Shown here in pieces: positions 8,198 through 15,879 of a DNA stretch of 40,326 nucleotides. Origin of the DNA: an uncultured Bacilli bacterium (GTDB lineage: Bacteria; Bacillota_I; Bacilli_A; RF39; UBA660); assembly GCA_947589435.1 (NCBI GenBank), contig CANQBI010000014.1, positions 1 through 40,326 of the forward strand, given 5' to 3'. How positions within the stretch are numbered: position 1 is the stretch's first letter; each line of letters begins with the position of its first letter. Position numbers and translations under genes: made by a program. The notes under the pieces were generated by a model. The model worked only from the letters and a program-made list of their open reading frames with translations, searched no databases and was not told where the DNA came from.

Positions 8198-8234
8198 AAG
8201 AACTATAATGAGTATTTGTTATAGTTCTTTTTTT
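8198..8234 (+). terminator. Strong intrinsic terminator after the kinase
   Basis: AAGAACTATAA (8198-8208) pairs perfectly with TTATAGTTCTT (8219-8229) and runs into seven or more T residues. The 108 bases between the kinase and this hairpin hold no gene, only an isolated AGGAGG at 8145-8150. Confidence 0.9.
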
Positions 8235-8243
8235 AGGCCATGA

Positions 8244-8351
8244 GTTCCGGATAAAGTTCCGGATAAAGTTCCGGATAAAATATCAGCCAAAGTATCGCAT
8301 AAAGTATCGCATAAAGTATCGGATAAAATATCGGATAAAGTATCGGATAAA
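8244..8351. repeat. Nine-copy 12-bp tandem repeat
   Basis: Nine consecutive 12-base units: three GTTCCGGATAAA, one ATATCAGCCAAA, two GTATCGCATAAA, then GTATCGGATAAA, ATATCGGATAAA and GTATCGGATAAA. In one frame each unit reads as a tetrapeptide (VPDK, ISAK, VSHK, VSDK) and the frame ends at TAA directly after the last unit, but a TGA stands immediately before the first unit, so no gene can be called. It may be the remnant of a gene with a tetrapeptide-repeat tail. Confidence 0.9.
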
Positions 8352-8355
8352 TAAA

Positions 8356-8389
8356 AAAATGAGTTAAGCACTAAGCATTAACTCATTTT
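8356..8389 (-). terminator. Terminator of the minus-strand glycosylation operon (bidirectional form)
   Basis: AAAATGAGTTAA (8356-8367) pairs with TTAACTCATTTT (8378-8389) around a 10-base loop, flanked by A and T runs on both sides. The stop codon of the GtrA gene (8383-8385) lies inside the stem. Confidence 0.85.
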
Positions 8390-8781
8390 TCAATAAATAT
8401 TTTTCTGGTGATAAAGTTATAAATCATTACAATAATTGTGGCTATTATTTTACCAATTAATTCATGGATATGTAATAGTTCTACTGATAAGTAAAGGATT
8501 AAAGAATTAAGAAGTAAACCTATAACACTTAAAACAATAAATACAATAAATTCTTTAACACCTTGTTTTTTATTGACATCAAAGACCCAAGTAATACTTA
8601 AGATGTAATTAAAAATAACGGATAATGAAAATGAAATAACTGAGGCTAGAATATAATAAACAGAAAATACTTGAGTAAGTAGGGCATAAACACCATAATC
8701 AATGATAAAGGCAAGACCACCCACAATTCCAAACCTGATTATTTGTCTTATTAATTTATTTTCCCATAACTTCTTAATCAT
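8383..8781 (-). CDS. GtrA family membrane protein
   Basis: A 132-residue protein with four predicted membrane helices, the size and layout of GtrA. It opens IRQIIRFGIVGGLAFIIDYGVYALL, the characteristic first helix with its FGxVGG step, and ends in a basic tail (RKIFIEK). GtrA-type proteins are thought to help move undecaprenyl-phosphate-linked sugars across the membrane. It is the last gene of the minus operon; its ATG overlaps the stop of the GT2 gene by four bases (ATGA), which fits the known pairing of GtrA with a bactoprenol glycosyltransferase. Confidence 0.92.
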   Translation of the reverse strand: MIKKLWENKLIRQIIRFGIVGGLAFIIDYGVYALLTQVFSVYYILASVISFSLSVIFNYILSITWVFDVNKKQGVKEFIVFIVLSVIGLLLNSLILYLSVELLHIHELIGKIIATIIVMIYNFITRKIFIEK

Positions 8782-9701
8782 TTTTTCTCCTTAAGTAAAT
8801 TTAAATATAATTCATATAATTGTTTATGTTTCTTTTGAATAACTTCTAAAATAATACCAGTTATACATAGAAGAATACTGATAACTAAAGAGATAGAGGC
8901 TACGATTAAACTTGGGAATCTTAAAACTAAACCAGTTTTAAAGTATTCAATAAAAGGAGGAATACCTAATATTAAAGCCACAATTAAGAATAGAGTAGCA
9001 ATAATATTAAAGAATAAACTAGGATGATATTCTTTAAATAAAGTTCCAATTGTTTTTAAAACTTTTAAACCATCAGAATATGTATTAAGTTTGGAAACAC
9101 TCCCTTCAGGCCTATCCCGATATGTAACTGGTACTTCTTTAATTTTAAAGTTTTTATCAACGGCATGAATAGTCATTTCCGTTTCAATTTCAAATCCTTT
9201 AGATAACACAGGGAATCCCTTAACAAATTCATAACTGAAAGCTCTATAACCCGTCATAATATCAGTAACATGAGATTTAAATATTAAATTAATTAAAAAT
9301 CTAACTAAGTTATTGCCAAAATTATGGAATGGTCTTTTGTTTTCTTTGGCATAAGTACTAGATAAACGGTCACCCACAACCATATCGGCTTTACCTTCTA
9401 AGACTAAATCACACATTTCTTTGGCAAATTCTTTGGGATAAGTATCATCCCCATCAATCATTAGATAACAATCCGCATCAATATCGCGAAACATACTTCT
9501 AATGACATTTCCTTTTCCTTGACGATATTCATATCTCACAATAGCGCCCGCTTTTCTAGCAATTTCATCGGTGCCATCGGTAGAGTTGTTATCATAAACA
9601 TAAATATCGGCATCCTTTAAGACACTCTTAAAATCTTTAACTACTTTTTCAATAGTTTGACTTTCATTATAACATGGAATTAATACAGCAATTTTTTTCA
9701 T
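8778..9701 (-). CDS. Family 2 glycosyltransferase, polyprenyl-phosphate type (GtrB/DPM1-like)
   Basis: A 307-residue enzyme that would attach a sugar from a nucleotide donor to polyprenyl phosphate on the inner face of the membrane. The GT-A domain (1-220) shows IAVLIPCYNESQTI, YVYDNNSTDGT and the metal-binding LMIDGDDTYP, then MTGYRAFS and the acceptor region VPVTYRDRPEGSVSKL. Two C-terminal membrane helices (about 232-250 and 265-290) match GtrB-like enzymes rather than plain dolichol-phosphate mannose synthases. It overlaps its neighbours by four bases on each side, so the operon is tightly coupled. The sugar cannot be read from the sequence. Confidence 0.92.
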   Translation of the reverse strand: MKKIAVLIPCYNESQTIEKVVKDFKSVLKDADIYVYDNNSTDGTDEIARKAGAIVRYEYRQGKGNVIRSMFRDIDADCYLMIDGDDTYPKEFAKEMCDLVLEGKADMVVGDRLSSTYAKENKRPFHNFGNNLVRFLINLIFKSHVTDIMTGYRAFSYEFVKGFPVLSKGFEIETEMTIHAVDKNFKIKEVPVTYRDRPEGSVSKLNTYSDGLKVLKTIGTLFKEYHPSLFFNIIATLFLIVALILGIPPFIEYFKTGLVLRFPSLIVASISLVISILLCITGIILEVIQKKHKQLYELYLNLLKEKK

Positions 9702-11542
9702 TTAACTTCCTTCTTTCTATCTTTATTTTTAATAGCTGAATATGTTAAAGCAAATAACAATGGTATAGCCATAGTATAACCTAAAGTATATCTAAAATAC
9801 GTATTAACTGGGGAGGCTATACAAACTAAGATAATGGATATTACTGGTGTAAACATTATTAGATAATCATATTTTTTAAATTTAAGTAAAAGAGCAAATA
9901 AGTACATCATAATCCAAGTGGCAAACCCAATACTTACAATACTTCCTACAACTGGTATATAAGGGAAGAGAACGGCATAATCACTTAGTATATTTCTTAC
10001 TCCTTTTAAATTATTGTAATGATAATCTAGTCCCGCTTCTTTTAATCTTTTATCATATTTATAATAAACATACCAATTCTTAGAATCTGGGTAGAAGTAA
10101 CCATAAGTATTATTAATGGTAGCTTCAAAATATACGCCGGGATGTTTAAAGAAATCATTAAACCAAACTTTAAAGTATTTTTTTAAATCATCTTTGGTCG
10201 CATATTTATTAAATTCATTTTTAACGGGGTCGGATATTTCGGGTTTATATCTTTCGGCTAAAGTACTATAAGTTAATATTTTATCAATTGCCTTTTTCTC
10301 TTCATCTGTTACTTCATTTGGATAAGTTTTCACATATCTTGCGGTTTGTTGAAAAGGAATTGATAAAACTTCTCTGACACTTCCCGGTGTAACTTTTAAA
10401 GTCGGAAGCAAAACATGGGTAAATCCATAATAGAATAAAACCGGAACTAAAAAGACACCTAAAAGCTTTAATCTATTTTTCTTATCAATTAAAAGTAAGA
10501 ATGGAAATGACATAATAATTAAATAAATTCCGTTATTTCTAAATAAAGTTATGGCAATCATTAAGAAGATTAAAATTAAATTTTCTTTTAAATGATACCT
10601 ATCTAAATTTTTATATTTTATACATTCATATAATTTTAAATAATAGAAAATAACGAGGATAGCAAAAATAGTATCTTTTAAAGTAGACATTCCATATAAA
10701 GGAAATATAGGTACTAAAGCATAAATAAGTAGACTAATTATCCTGATACTTAAGGGAGTATCTAACTTTTTCATATAGTAAATTGTATAAGCAAGTAAAC
10801 TAATAAGAAGAGCCATTTGCAAAATACTATACATAAATATGCCGACGTTTACACTACCTAAAGTTTTACCTAAGTAAGTAAGACCCCCAAGAATAAGAGT
10901 ATGAGTAACGGGATGATGATTAGTTATAGGGACATTTTCATCAATCATAACTACATATTCTTTATATTGTTTATCTAAATTAAAGAATTGTTTAATTTGA
11001 TTAGATGGATCAGGTGAAAGTATCCCTGGATAAAAAGCAATAATATAAGGAAGATAACAAATTAAAAGAATTAAGGCAGTACTTCTAAAGGGGTGTTTAT
11101 TAAAAATATAATCAATTATTTTATTTTTTTTATCTTTTTCTTTATAATTTATAATAAAATCACTAGTAATATTTAAGGTTTCTTTAAAGAAAATAAAGTA
11201 ACCTATAAAAATTATTATATTTAATAAAAATAAAGGAATACTTCCGAAGATAAGTTTGGCACTACTTAAAGTGCTATAACTATAACCGATAATCATAAAT
11301 AAAGAAAATAAAATACTTAAGATATCAAAAGCATAATGACTTTTTCTATTTTGAAAATAATATTTTTGATAATATTTATAGAAAAATACCCCAATGATAA
11401 GTAAAAATAAAGTTCCTACTTTAAAAGGTTTTTCAATACTAAAATTATCAATCTTTAAAGTAAATGATAAAGTAGTAAGAATAGCCATAAGGATTAATAA
11501 AATATTTTTAATTACTTCATTATTTTTTATTTTCTTTATCAT
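9698..11542 (-). CDS. DUF6020 family polytopic membrane protein, probable GT-C glycosyltransferase
   Basis: A 614-residue protein with about twelve hydrophobic segments and a large outside loop at roughly 390-510. I recognise it as DUF6020 from FYPGILSPDPSNQIKQF and the ITNHHPVTHTLILGG segment; the acidic and His residues in the first outside loops are where GT-C enzymes keep their catalytic site. Next to GtrA and a GtrB-like enzyme it probably transfers the lipid-linked sugar to a surface polymer or protein outside the cell. It is the first gene of the minus operon, with an extended -10 about 28 bases upstream. An AAAGG near the start is the only visible ribosome site. Confidence 0.85.
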   Translation of the reverse strand: MIKKIKNNEVIKNILLILMAILTTLSFTLKIDNFSIEKPFKVGTLFLLIIGVFFYKYYQKYYFQNRKSHYAFDILSILFSLFMIIGYSYSTLSSAKLIFGSIPLFLLNIIIFIGYFIFFKETLNITSDFIINYKEKDKKNKIIDYIFNKHPFRSTALILLICYLPYIIAFYPGILSPDPSNQIKQFFNLDKQYKEYVVMIDENVPITNHHPVTHTLILGGLTYLGKTLGSVNVGIFMYSILQMALLISLLAYTIYYMKKLDTPLSIRIISLLIYALVPIFPLYGMSTLKDTIFAILVIFYYLKLYECIKYKNLDRYHLKENLILIFLMIAITLFRNNGIYLIIMSFPFLLLIDKKNRLKLLGVFLVPVLFYYGFTHVLLPTLKVTPGSVREVLSIPFQQTARYVKTYPNEVTDEEKKAIDKILTYSTLAERYKPEISDPVKNEFNKYATKDDLKKYFKVWFNDFFKHPGVYFEATINNTYGYFYPDSKNWYVYYKYDKRLKEAGLDYHYNNLKGVRNILSDYAVLFPYIPVVGSIVSIGFATWIMMYLFALLLKFKKYDYLIMFTPVISIILVCIASPVNTYFRYTLGYTMAIPLLFALTYSAIKNKDRKKEVK

Positions 11543-11569
11543 AAAAAAATGCCTTTCTTTACAGGCATA

Positions 11570-11578
11570 ATTATAACA
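11570..11578 (-). promoter_or_regulatory. Extended -10 promoter of the glycosylation operon
   Basis: On the minus strand TGTTATAAT (11578 to 11570) is a perfect extended -10. A small hairpin with a T tract (ATGCCT/AGGCAT, 11549-11568) lies between it and the ATG, but the predicted start near 11563 falls in its first arm, so it probably stops read-through from upstream rather than attenuating this promoter. Confidence 0.6.
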
Positions 11579-11630
11579 TGAATATAAGTTATTTACTAGA
11601 TATCTTAGTATTATTACTATATTTGTTTTA

Positions 11631-11689
11631 ATTCATAATTAATAGGTAGGAAAGGCAATCGCAATTGCCATTTCACTGAACCTATGAAT
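11631..11689. repeat. Nested inverted repeat between the two minus operons
   Basis: Three stems nest around one loop: ATTCAT (11631-11636) with ATGAAT (11684-11689), AGGT (11644-11647) with ACCT (11680-11683), and GGCAAT (11654-11659) with ATTGCC (11664-11669). It lies downstream of the pyrophosphatase and upstream of the DUF6020 promoter. It could be a processed 3' end or a structured RNA; no T tract follows on either strand. The rest of the 188-base gap holds no gene. Confidence 0.6.
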
Positions 11690-11730
11690 AATATACTCTT
11701 TTTTACTAATTAAATCAATAGAAATTTACT

Positions 11731-13347
11731 TTATTTTATTACTCCAATTATTGGCGGTAAGATTTGTTTTTTTCTGGAAACCATACTATCCATAAATAAA
11801 CCTTGAGTCATATTTTTATTATAGGCTTCACTTAAAATATCTTTAGATTTTTCATTAAAGAGTAAGTAAGAACCATTTTTAAAAATATCGGTGATGACTA
11901 AAATCATAACATCATAGCCTTTACTATTTGCCTCTCTATTTAAGTATCTGATATAACTATTTTTTTGTTTTAAAATGGCTTTAGCATTTAAAGTCGTAAC
12001 TTGACTTATGGCAATCACATTTTTATCTAGATTAAAGGTTTTAAAATCCATATAAATAATATCTTTAACGGATTTACTTTTAATGGCGTCATTGGCTTTA
12101 AACATTTCAATGGCTAAGTTTTCCGGATTAATTCCCGTTATTTTAACTAAATCATTTAAGGCTTTTTCATCCACACTAGTGGTTGTTGGGCTTTTTAAAA
12201 GAAGAGTATCAGAAATAATCCCTGCCATTAAAAGAGAAGCAATATTATTAGGTATTTTAACTTTATTTTCTTTATAAAGTTCATAAACAATAGTGGAAGT
12301 ACTACCGACAATCATATTTCGGAAATTTATGGGTTCCATAGTACCTAAAGTTCCTAATTTATGATGATCTAAGATACCCATTATTTTGGCTTCCTCTAGA
12401 CCTTCCACACTTTGACTAATCTCATTATGGTCCACTAGAAAGACTTGTTTGGGTTTCGCATCTCTTAAATCGGATAATTTAATTAAGCCAAGACAATGAT
12501 TATGTTTATCAATAATAGGGTAGTAACTATGTCTAGTTTTATTAACAATTTCATTAAAATCGGTAATATAAGTATCTTCACTTACACAATATAAATCTTT
12601 GGTATAACGATAACTTTCGATATAGTTCGCAAAGTTAATGGTAAGAAGAGTATCATAAGAACTCTTATTAGTATAAATAATATTTACTTTATTTTTTTCA
12701 GCTAGTTCTAGATGTTCTTCTTTAATTTTTTTACCCGCTGTAACGACGATTAATTTTACTTTTTTTCTGATGGCATCTTCAATAACGGAATGTCTATCTC
12801 CAATAATTAAAATCGTATTTTTATTAAAAATATCACTATCATAAACCGCCGAACTACAAATACTTATATTGGTAATTTCGCCTTCAATTTCGTCGTTAAA
12901 CTTTAAAATACTGGTTCCTTCAATTGTTTTTAAGATGTGATTATAATTCGTTTTTAAATACTTGTTATCGCCAAGAATTTCTTTTATGGCAATGTCTTTC
13001 ATGGCAAAAGCCCCCATGAATTCACCAGCTTCATTTACTACCGGAAGAGTACTCATGTTTTCATCTTGCATTAAAAAGAAAGCATTATAAACGGATTCTT
13101 TTAAATCCACTTTAAAATTTTTATGATAATTAATATCTTTAATTTGTAATTTAACATCGTTAAGGATGCTTGGTGTATTAAATTTAAATTTTTTTAAAAC
13201 ATAACTTGTCTCTTCATTAATGGGTGAAAGAATACAAGGAATGGTATTATAACCTAAAGCATTTTGTAAATAAGATAAACAAATGGCACTACAAACACTA
13301 TCAGTATCCGGATTTTTATGTCCAAAAATATAAATTAAATCTTCCAT
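11731..13347 (-). CDS. ppaC: Mn-dependent family II inorganic pyrophosphatase with CBS and DRTGG domains
   Basis: A 538-residue enzyme that hydrolyses pyrophosphate, keeping biosynthetic reactions irreversible. The DHH domain begins with metal motif GHKNPDTDS (9-17). An insert of about 240 residues follows with two CBS halves (near 65-125 and 250-295) around a DRTGG domain (about 145-240), the adenine-nucleotide-regulated form known from Clostridium perfringens. The DHH core resumes with FLVDHNE (304-310) and GILDHHKLG (324-332); the C-terminal DHHA2 part binds substrate. The start is the ATG at 13347, with AAGGTGG just upstream; a GTG three codons earlier overlaps that site. An extended -10 (TGATATAAT) stands at 13375-13367. 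Probably monocistronic. Confidence 0.93.
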   Translation of the reverse strand: MEDLIYIFGHKNPDTDSVCSAICLSYLQNALGYNTIPCILSPINEETSYVLKKFKFNTPSILNDVKLQIKDINYHKNFKVDLKESVYNAFFLMQDENMSTLPVVNEAGEFMGAFAMKDIAIKEILGDNKYLKTNYNHILKTIEGTSILKFNDEIEGEITNISICSSAVYDSDIFNKNTILIIGDRHSVIEDAIRKKVKLIVVTAGKKIKEEHLELAEKNKVNIIYTNKSSYDTLLTINFANYIESYRYTKDLYCVSEDTYITDFNEIVNKTRHSYYPIIDKHNHCLGLIKLSDLRDAKPKQVFLVDHNEISQSVEGLEEAKIMGILDHHKLGTLGTMEPINFRNMIVGSTSTIVYELYKENKVKIPNNIASLLMAGIISDTLLLKSPTTTSVDEKALNDLVKITGINPENLAIEMFKANDAIKSKSVKDIIYMDFKTFNLDKNVIAISQVTTLNAKAILKQKNSYIRYLNREANSKGYDVMILVITDIFKNGSYLLFNEKSKDILSEAYNKNMTQGLFMDSMVSRKKQILPPIIGVIK

Positions 13348-13366
13348 AGCAACCACCTTTTAGAAA

Positions 13367-13375
13367 ATTATATCA
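13367..13375 (-). promoter_or_regulatory. Extended -10 promoter of the pyrophosphatase gene
   Basis: The minus strand reads TGATATAAT from 13375 to 13367, a perfect TGnTATAAT, about 20 bases before the ATG. Confidence 0.65.
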
Positions 13376-13413
13376 TATTTATTAATTAAATTCACTCTAA
13401 AATCAAGAATTTG

Positions 13414-13422
13414 TGGTATAAT
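13414..13422 (+). promoter_or_regulatory. Extended -10 promoter leading into the LRR array
   Basis: TGGTATAAT at 13414-13422 is a perfect extended -10 about 23 bases before the ATG of the Cys/His protein gene. With no terminator between that gene and the first LRR gene, it probably also drives the start of the array. Confidence 0.65.
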
Positions 13423-13445
13423 AGGAAACTTGAAAAGAGGAGTTT

Positions 13446-14102
13446 ATGATTTTAAGGGAGATTATTGATTTAAAAACCAAGTTGTTATTTTTAAAAAATG
13501 AAATTTTGAAGATTAATGATGATAGTAAATCTTCCCTTTTAAAAATGCAAGAATTATACAGAGAATACTTAAAATTAGAAGTAAGACTTCAACCAAAAAC
13601 CCCTAAAAATAATAATGCTTATTACTCTATAAGTTCTAATTGTTATACTTATGCCTTAGATTTACCAATACCTTATTTTTTAGAAAATATTTTAAATAAA
13701 AATCCCCATTTAAAAAATTTTTTAACTATTCAAAATGTGGGGATGATTAGTGGATATCGCAAGAACATAAAATATGGTATTACAAGTGAAAAAGAATTTT
13801 TAGAATGTTTATATAGCGATTTAGAATATTTAAAAATTAAATATTATGATACTGATATTTTAAGTAAACAAAAACATAATGGTTATAAAATAGGCATTTA
13901 TTATGATGCGAAAATAACCGATGGTCTTGCTAATTATCATTTTGTAAGACAAAATTTAGATGGTAGTTGGTCAAGTAAAATGGGTATTAGTAATGAACTT
14001 CATTTTAGTGAAGATATTGATGATTTTAAAAGATATTATCAAAATAGAGTTAATTTAGATTTAGTTAAAACTTTAGAAATAGTTAAACCAAGTTTTAGAT
14101 AA
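13446..14102 (+). CDS. Unknown protein with a possible Cys-His hydrolase-like core
   Basis: A 218-residue soluble-looking protein. Residues 1-50 are charged and helical. SSNCYTYALDLP with C66 opens the main domain, and ANYHFVRQNLDGSWSSKMG with H165 comes about 100 residues later. A Cys at the start of a helix plus a His in a strand is how papain-like folds (NlpC/P60, CHAP) are built, and I remember NCY-A-L paired with (Y/F)H-x2-RQ-x2-DG-x-WS in uncharacterised proteins; activity is inference. Neither a signal peptide nor a membrane segment is seen. The ribosome site is AGAGGAG, with its own promoter at 13414. The first LRR gene starts 23 bases after it, so it may be a functional part of that operon. 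Confidence 0.7.
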   Translation: MILREIIDLKTKLLFLKNEILKINDDSKSSLLKMQELYREYLKLEVRLQPKTPKNNNAYYSISSNCYTYALDLPIPYFLENILNKNPHLKNFLTIQNVGMISGYRKNIKYGITSEKEFLECLYSDLEYLKIKYYDTDILSKQKHNGYKIGIYYDAKITDGLANYHFVRQNLDGSWSSKMGISNELHFSEDIDDFKRYYQNRVNLDLVKTLEIVKPSFR

Positions 14103-14125
14103 TTAAGAAGAAAGGTGGGGGTATT

Positions 14126-15874
14126 ATGAACGAAGATTTAAAAATAATTAAAAAGAAATATGGCGAAAAGATGGCTCGTTTTTGTCGTGAATTATTTCCT
14201 ACTTTACTAGAAACGGAAGGTTTACTTTCTATTCTTATGTTAAAGCATTTTGAACCAAGTCATGATTTATATGATGATATAATGGAGCAAAATTTAGAAG
14301 GTGATTTTAAAAATTATATTTATAGCTTTGTTGATGTCGAAAAAAATAATGAGGTAAAAGAAATAAAAACCCCTGAATATTTGTTAAATGATGCTGGGTA
14401 TGACTTATATGAATGTAATAGTGAAGAAGATATTCAAAAGTTTAAAAAGTATTATGCCAAAGGGGAAGAACTTTGTACTTTTCATGGGGGAAGGTTAGAT
14501 AGATGTTATGTTTTCTTTGCGGTAAAAAAGAATGTTTCTGACATCAAAAGAGAAGATTATCCTAACCCTGAAAGACAAGATGAATATGGAACTAGTGTTT
14601 TAAGTATTCAATTTACCAAAGATGAATCGCATACTTTATCTATTAAGAACAGATATAATCACCACGTCAACAACCCCGATAGTACTTATTCAAATAACCT
14701 AGATAATATAATTATAGGTTTAACGGAAAGTTTTGGTAAGTATTATGGTCTCGTTCAACAACATTTAAGAAATGAATTTTCTTTAGATTATTATGTTTTA
14801 GCTAGTGATGGTAAATTTTATAAATATAATCAAGAATTAAATAACATTTATTATTGTCCTAATAATATAATAATTGATAATTTTAAAGTTAAAAGATATG
14901 ATAAAGAAAAATATATTATTTTGGATTATTTTATTTTAGATTTAATTAATAAAAAAATTGAATTATATGATAAAAGCATTAAAGAATCTTTTCCCGATAT
15001 TTTTTTCAATATTGCAAAAATAGAAATAGAAAGAAAAGAAGAGGAAAAAGAAATAAAAATAACTTTACAAAACAATAATATAATAACTATGGCATTAGAT
15101 AAAAATAATCAAATTACGAAATTAGATTATCCTAAAATAAAAATAATTGGAGATTATTTCCTTTCTAGTAATCATTTAATTCATGAATTAAATTTACCAG
15201 TTTTAGAAAAAGTAGGAGATGGTTTTTGTATGTTTAATAGCCATTTAAAAAAATTAAATCTTCCTAAATTAAAAAGAGTTGGTAATGATTTTTTATATTT
15301 TAATGTTTATATAAAAGAGTTAAATTTACCATCTTTAGAAATAGGGGGTAATCATTTTTTAGCTTATAACAAGAAATTGTTAGAATTAAATTTACCATCT
15401 CTTCAAAAAATCGGTCATGATTTTGGAAGGTTTAATCATGTTCTTCAAAAAATTAATTGTCCTCTTTTAGAAGAAGTTGGGGCAGATTTTTTATACTGCA
15501 GTCAATATGTTGAAAAATTAAGTTTACCAAAATTAAAAAGAGCAGGTAATAATTTTATGTATAGAAATGAATGTCTTAGGGTAGTAGATTTACCTTTTTT
15601 AGAGGAAGTGGGCAATAATTTTTTATATTATAATGAAGGTCTTCAAGAATTAAGTTTACCTTCTTTAAAAAGTGCTGGTGAATGTTTCTTGTGTTTTAAT
15701 AAAAAAATTTATAAATTAAATTTACCATGTTTACAAATGGTTGGTAATAAATTTTTATATTTTAATGAAGATTTAAGAGAAATAATTGCCCCTGAACTTA
15801 GGGAATTTCCCTTTCCATTTTTAGAAGATCATCCCTTGATTAGTAGTACATTAAGAAAACAAAAAAGTAGGTGA
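14126..15874 (+). CDS. LRR1: first array protein, about 10 repeats
   Basis: A 582-residue cytoplasmic-looking protein with the complete shared N-terminal domain and about ten 22-residue leucine-rich repeats. It carries the CRELFPTLLE version of the first conserved helix, unlike the next five genes. The CTF motif is followed by HGG instead of NGG. One repeat has LNLPSLEIGG in place of the usual VG turn, and the last (IIAPELREFPFPFLEDH) is a degenerate cap. The start has AAAGGTGG, a stronger ribosome site than in most other copies. Its TGA stop lies inside the ribosome site of LRR2, so the two are translationally coupled. Function unknown; the repeats suggest protein or ligand binding. Confidence 0.93.
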   Translation: MNEDLKIIKKKYGEKMARFCRELFPTLLETEGLLSILMLKHFEPSHDLYDDIMEQNLEGDFKNYIYSFVDVEKNNEVKEIKTPEYLLNDAGYDLYECNSEEDIQKFKKYYAKGEELCTFHGGRLDRCYVFFAVKKNVSDIKREDYPNPERQDEYGTSVLSIQFTKDESHTLSIKNRYNHHVNNPDSTYSNNLDNIIIGLTESFGKYYGLVQQHLRNEFSLDYYVLASDGKFYKYNQELNNIYYCPNNIIIDNFKVKRYDKEKYIILDYFILDLINKKIELYDKSIKESFPDIFFNIAKIEIERKEEEKEIKITLQNNNIITMALDKNNQITKLDYPKIKIIGDYFLSSNHLIHELNLPVLEKVGDGFCMFNSHLKKLNLPKLKRVGNDFLYFNVYIKELNLPSLEIGGNHFLAYNKKLLELNLPSLQKIGHDFGRFNHVLQKINCPLLEEVGADFLYCSQYVEKLSLPKLKRAGNNFMYRNECLRVVDLPFLEEVGNNFLYYNEGLQELSLPSLKSAGECFLCFNKKIYKLNLPCLQMVGNKFLYFNEDLREIIAPELREFPFPFLEDHPLISSTLRKQKSR

Positions 15875-15879
15875 TGAAA

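Noticed and set aside
11549-11568. Attenuator hairpin before the DUF6020 gene
   Set aside because: The extended -10 at 11570-11578 predicts a transcript start inside the first arm, so the hairpin would not form in that mRNA.
14126-15874. LRR proteins as surface-exposed BspA-type adhesins
   Set aside because: No signal peptide, lipobox, membrane helix or LPxTG-like anchor is visible in any of the 14 copies; a leaderless export route cannot be excluded but is unsupported.
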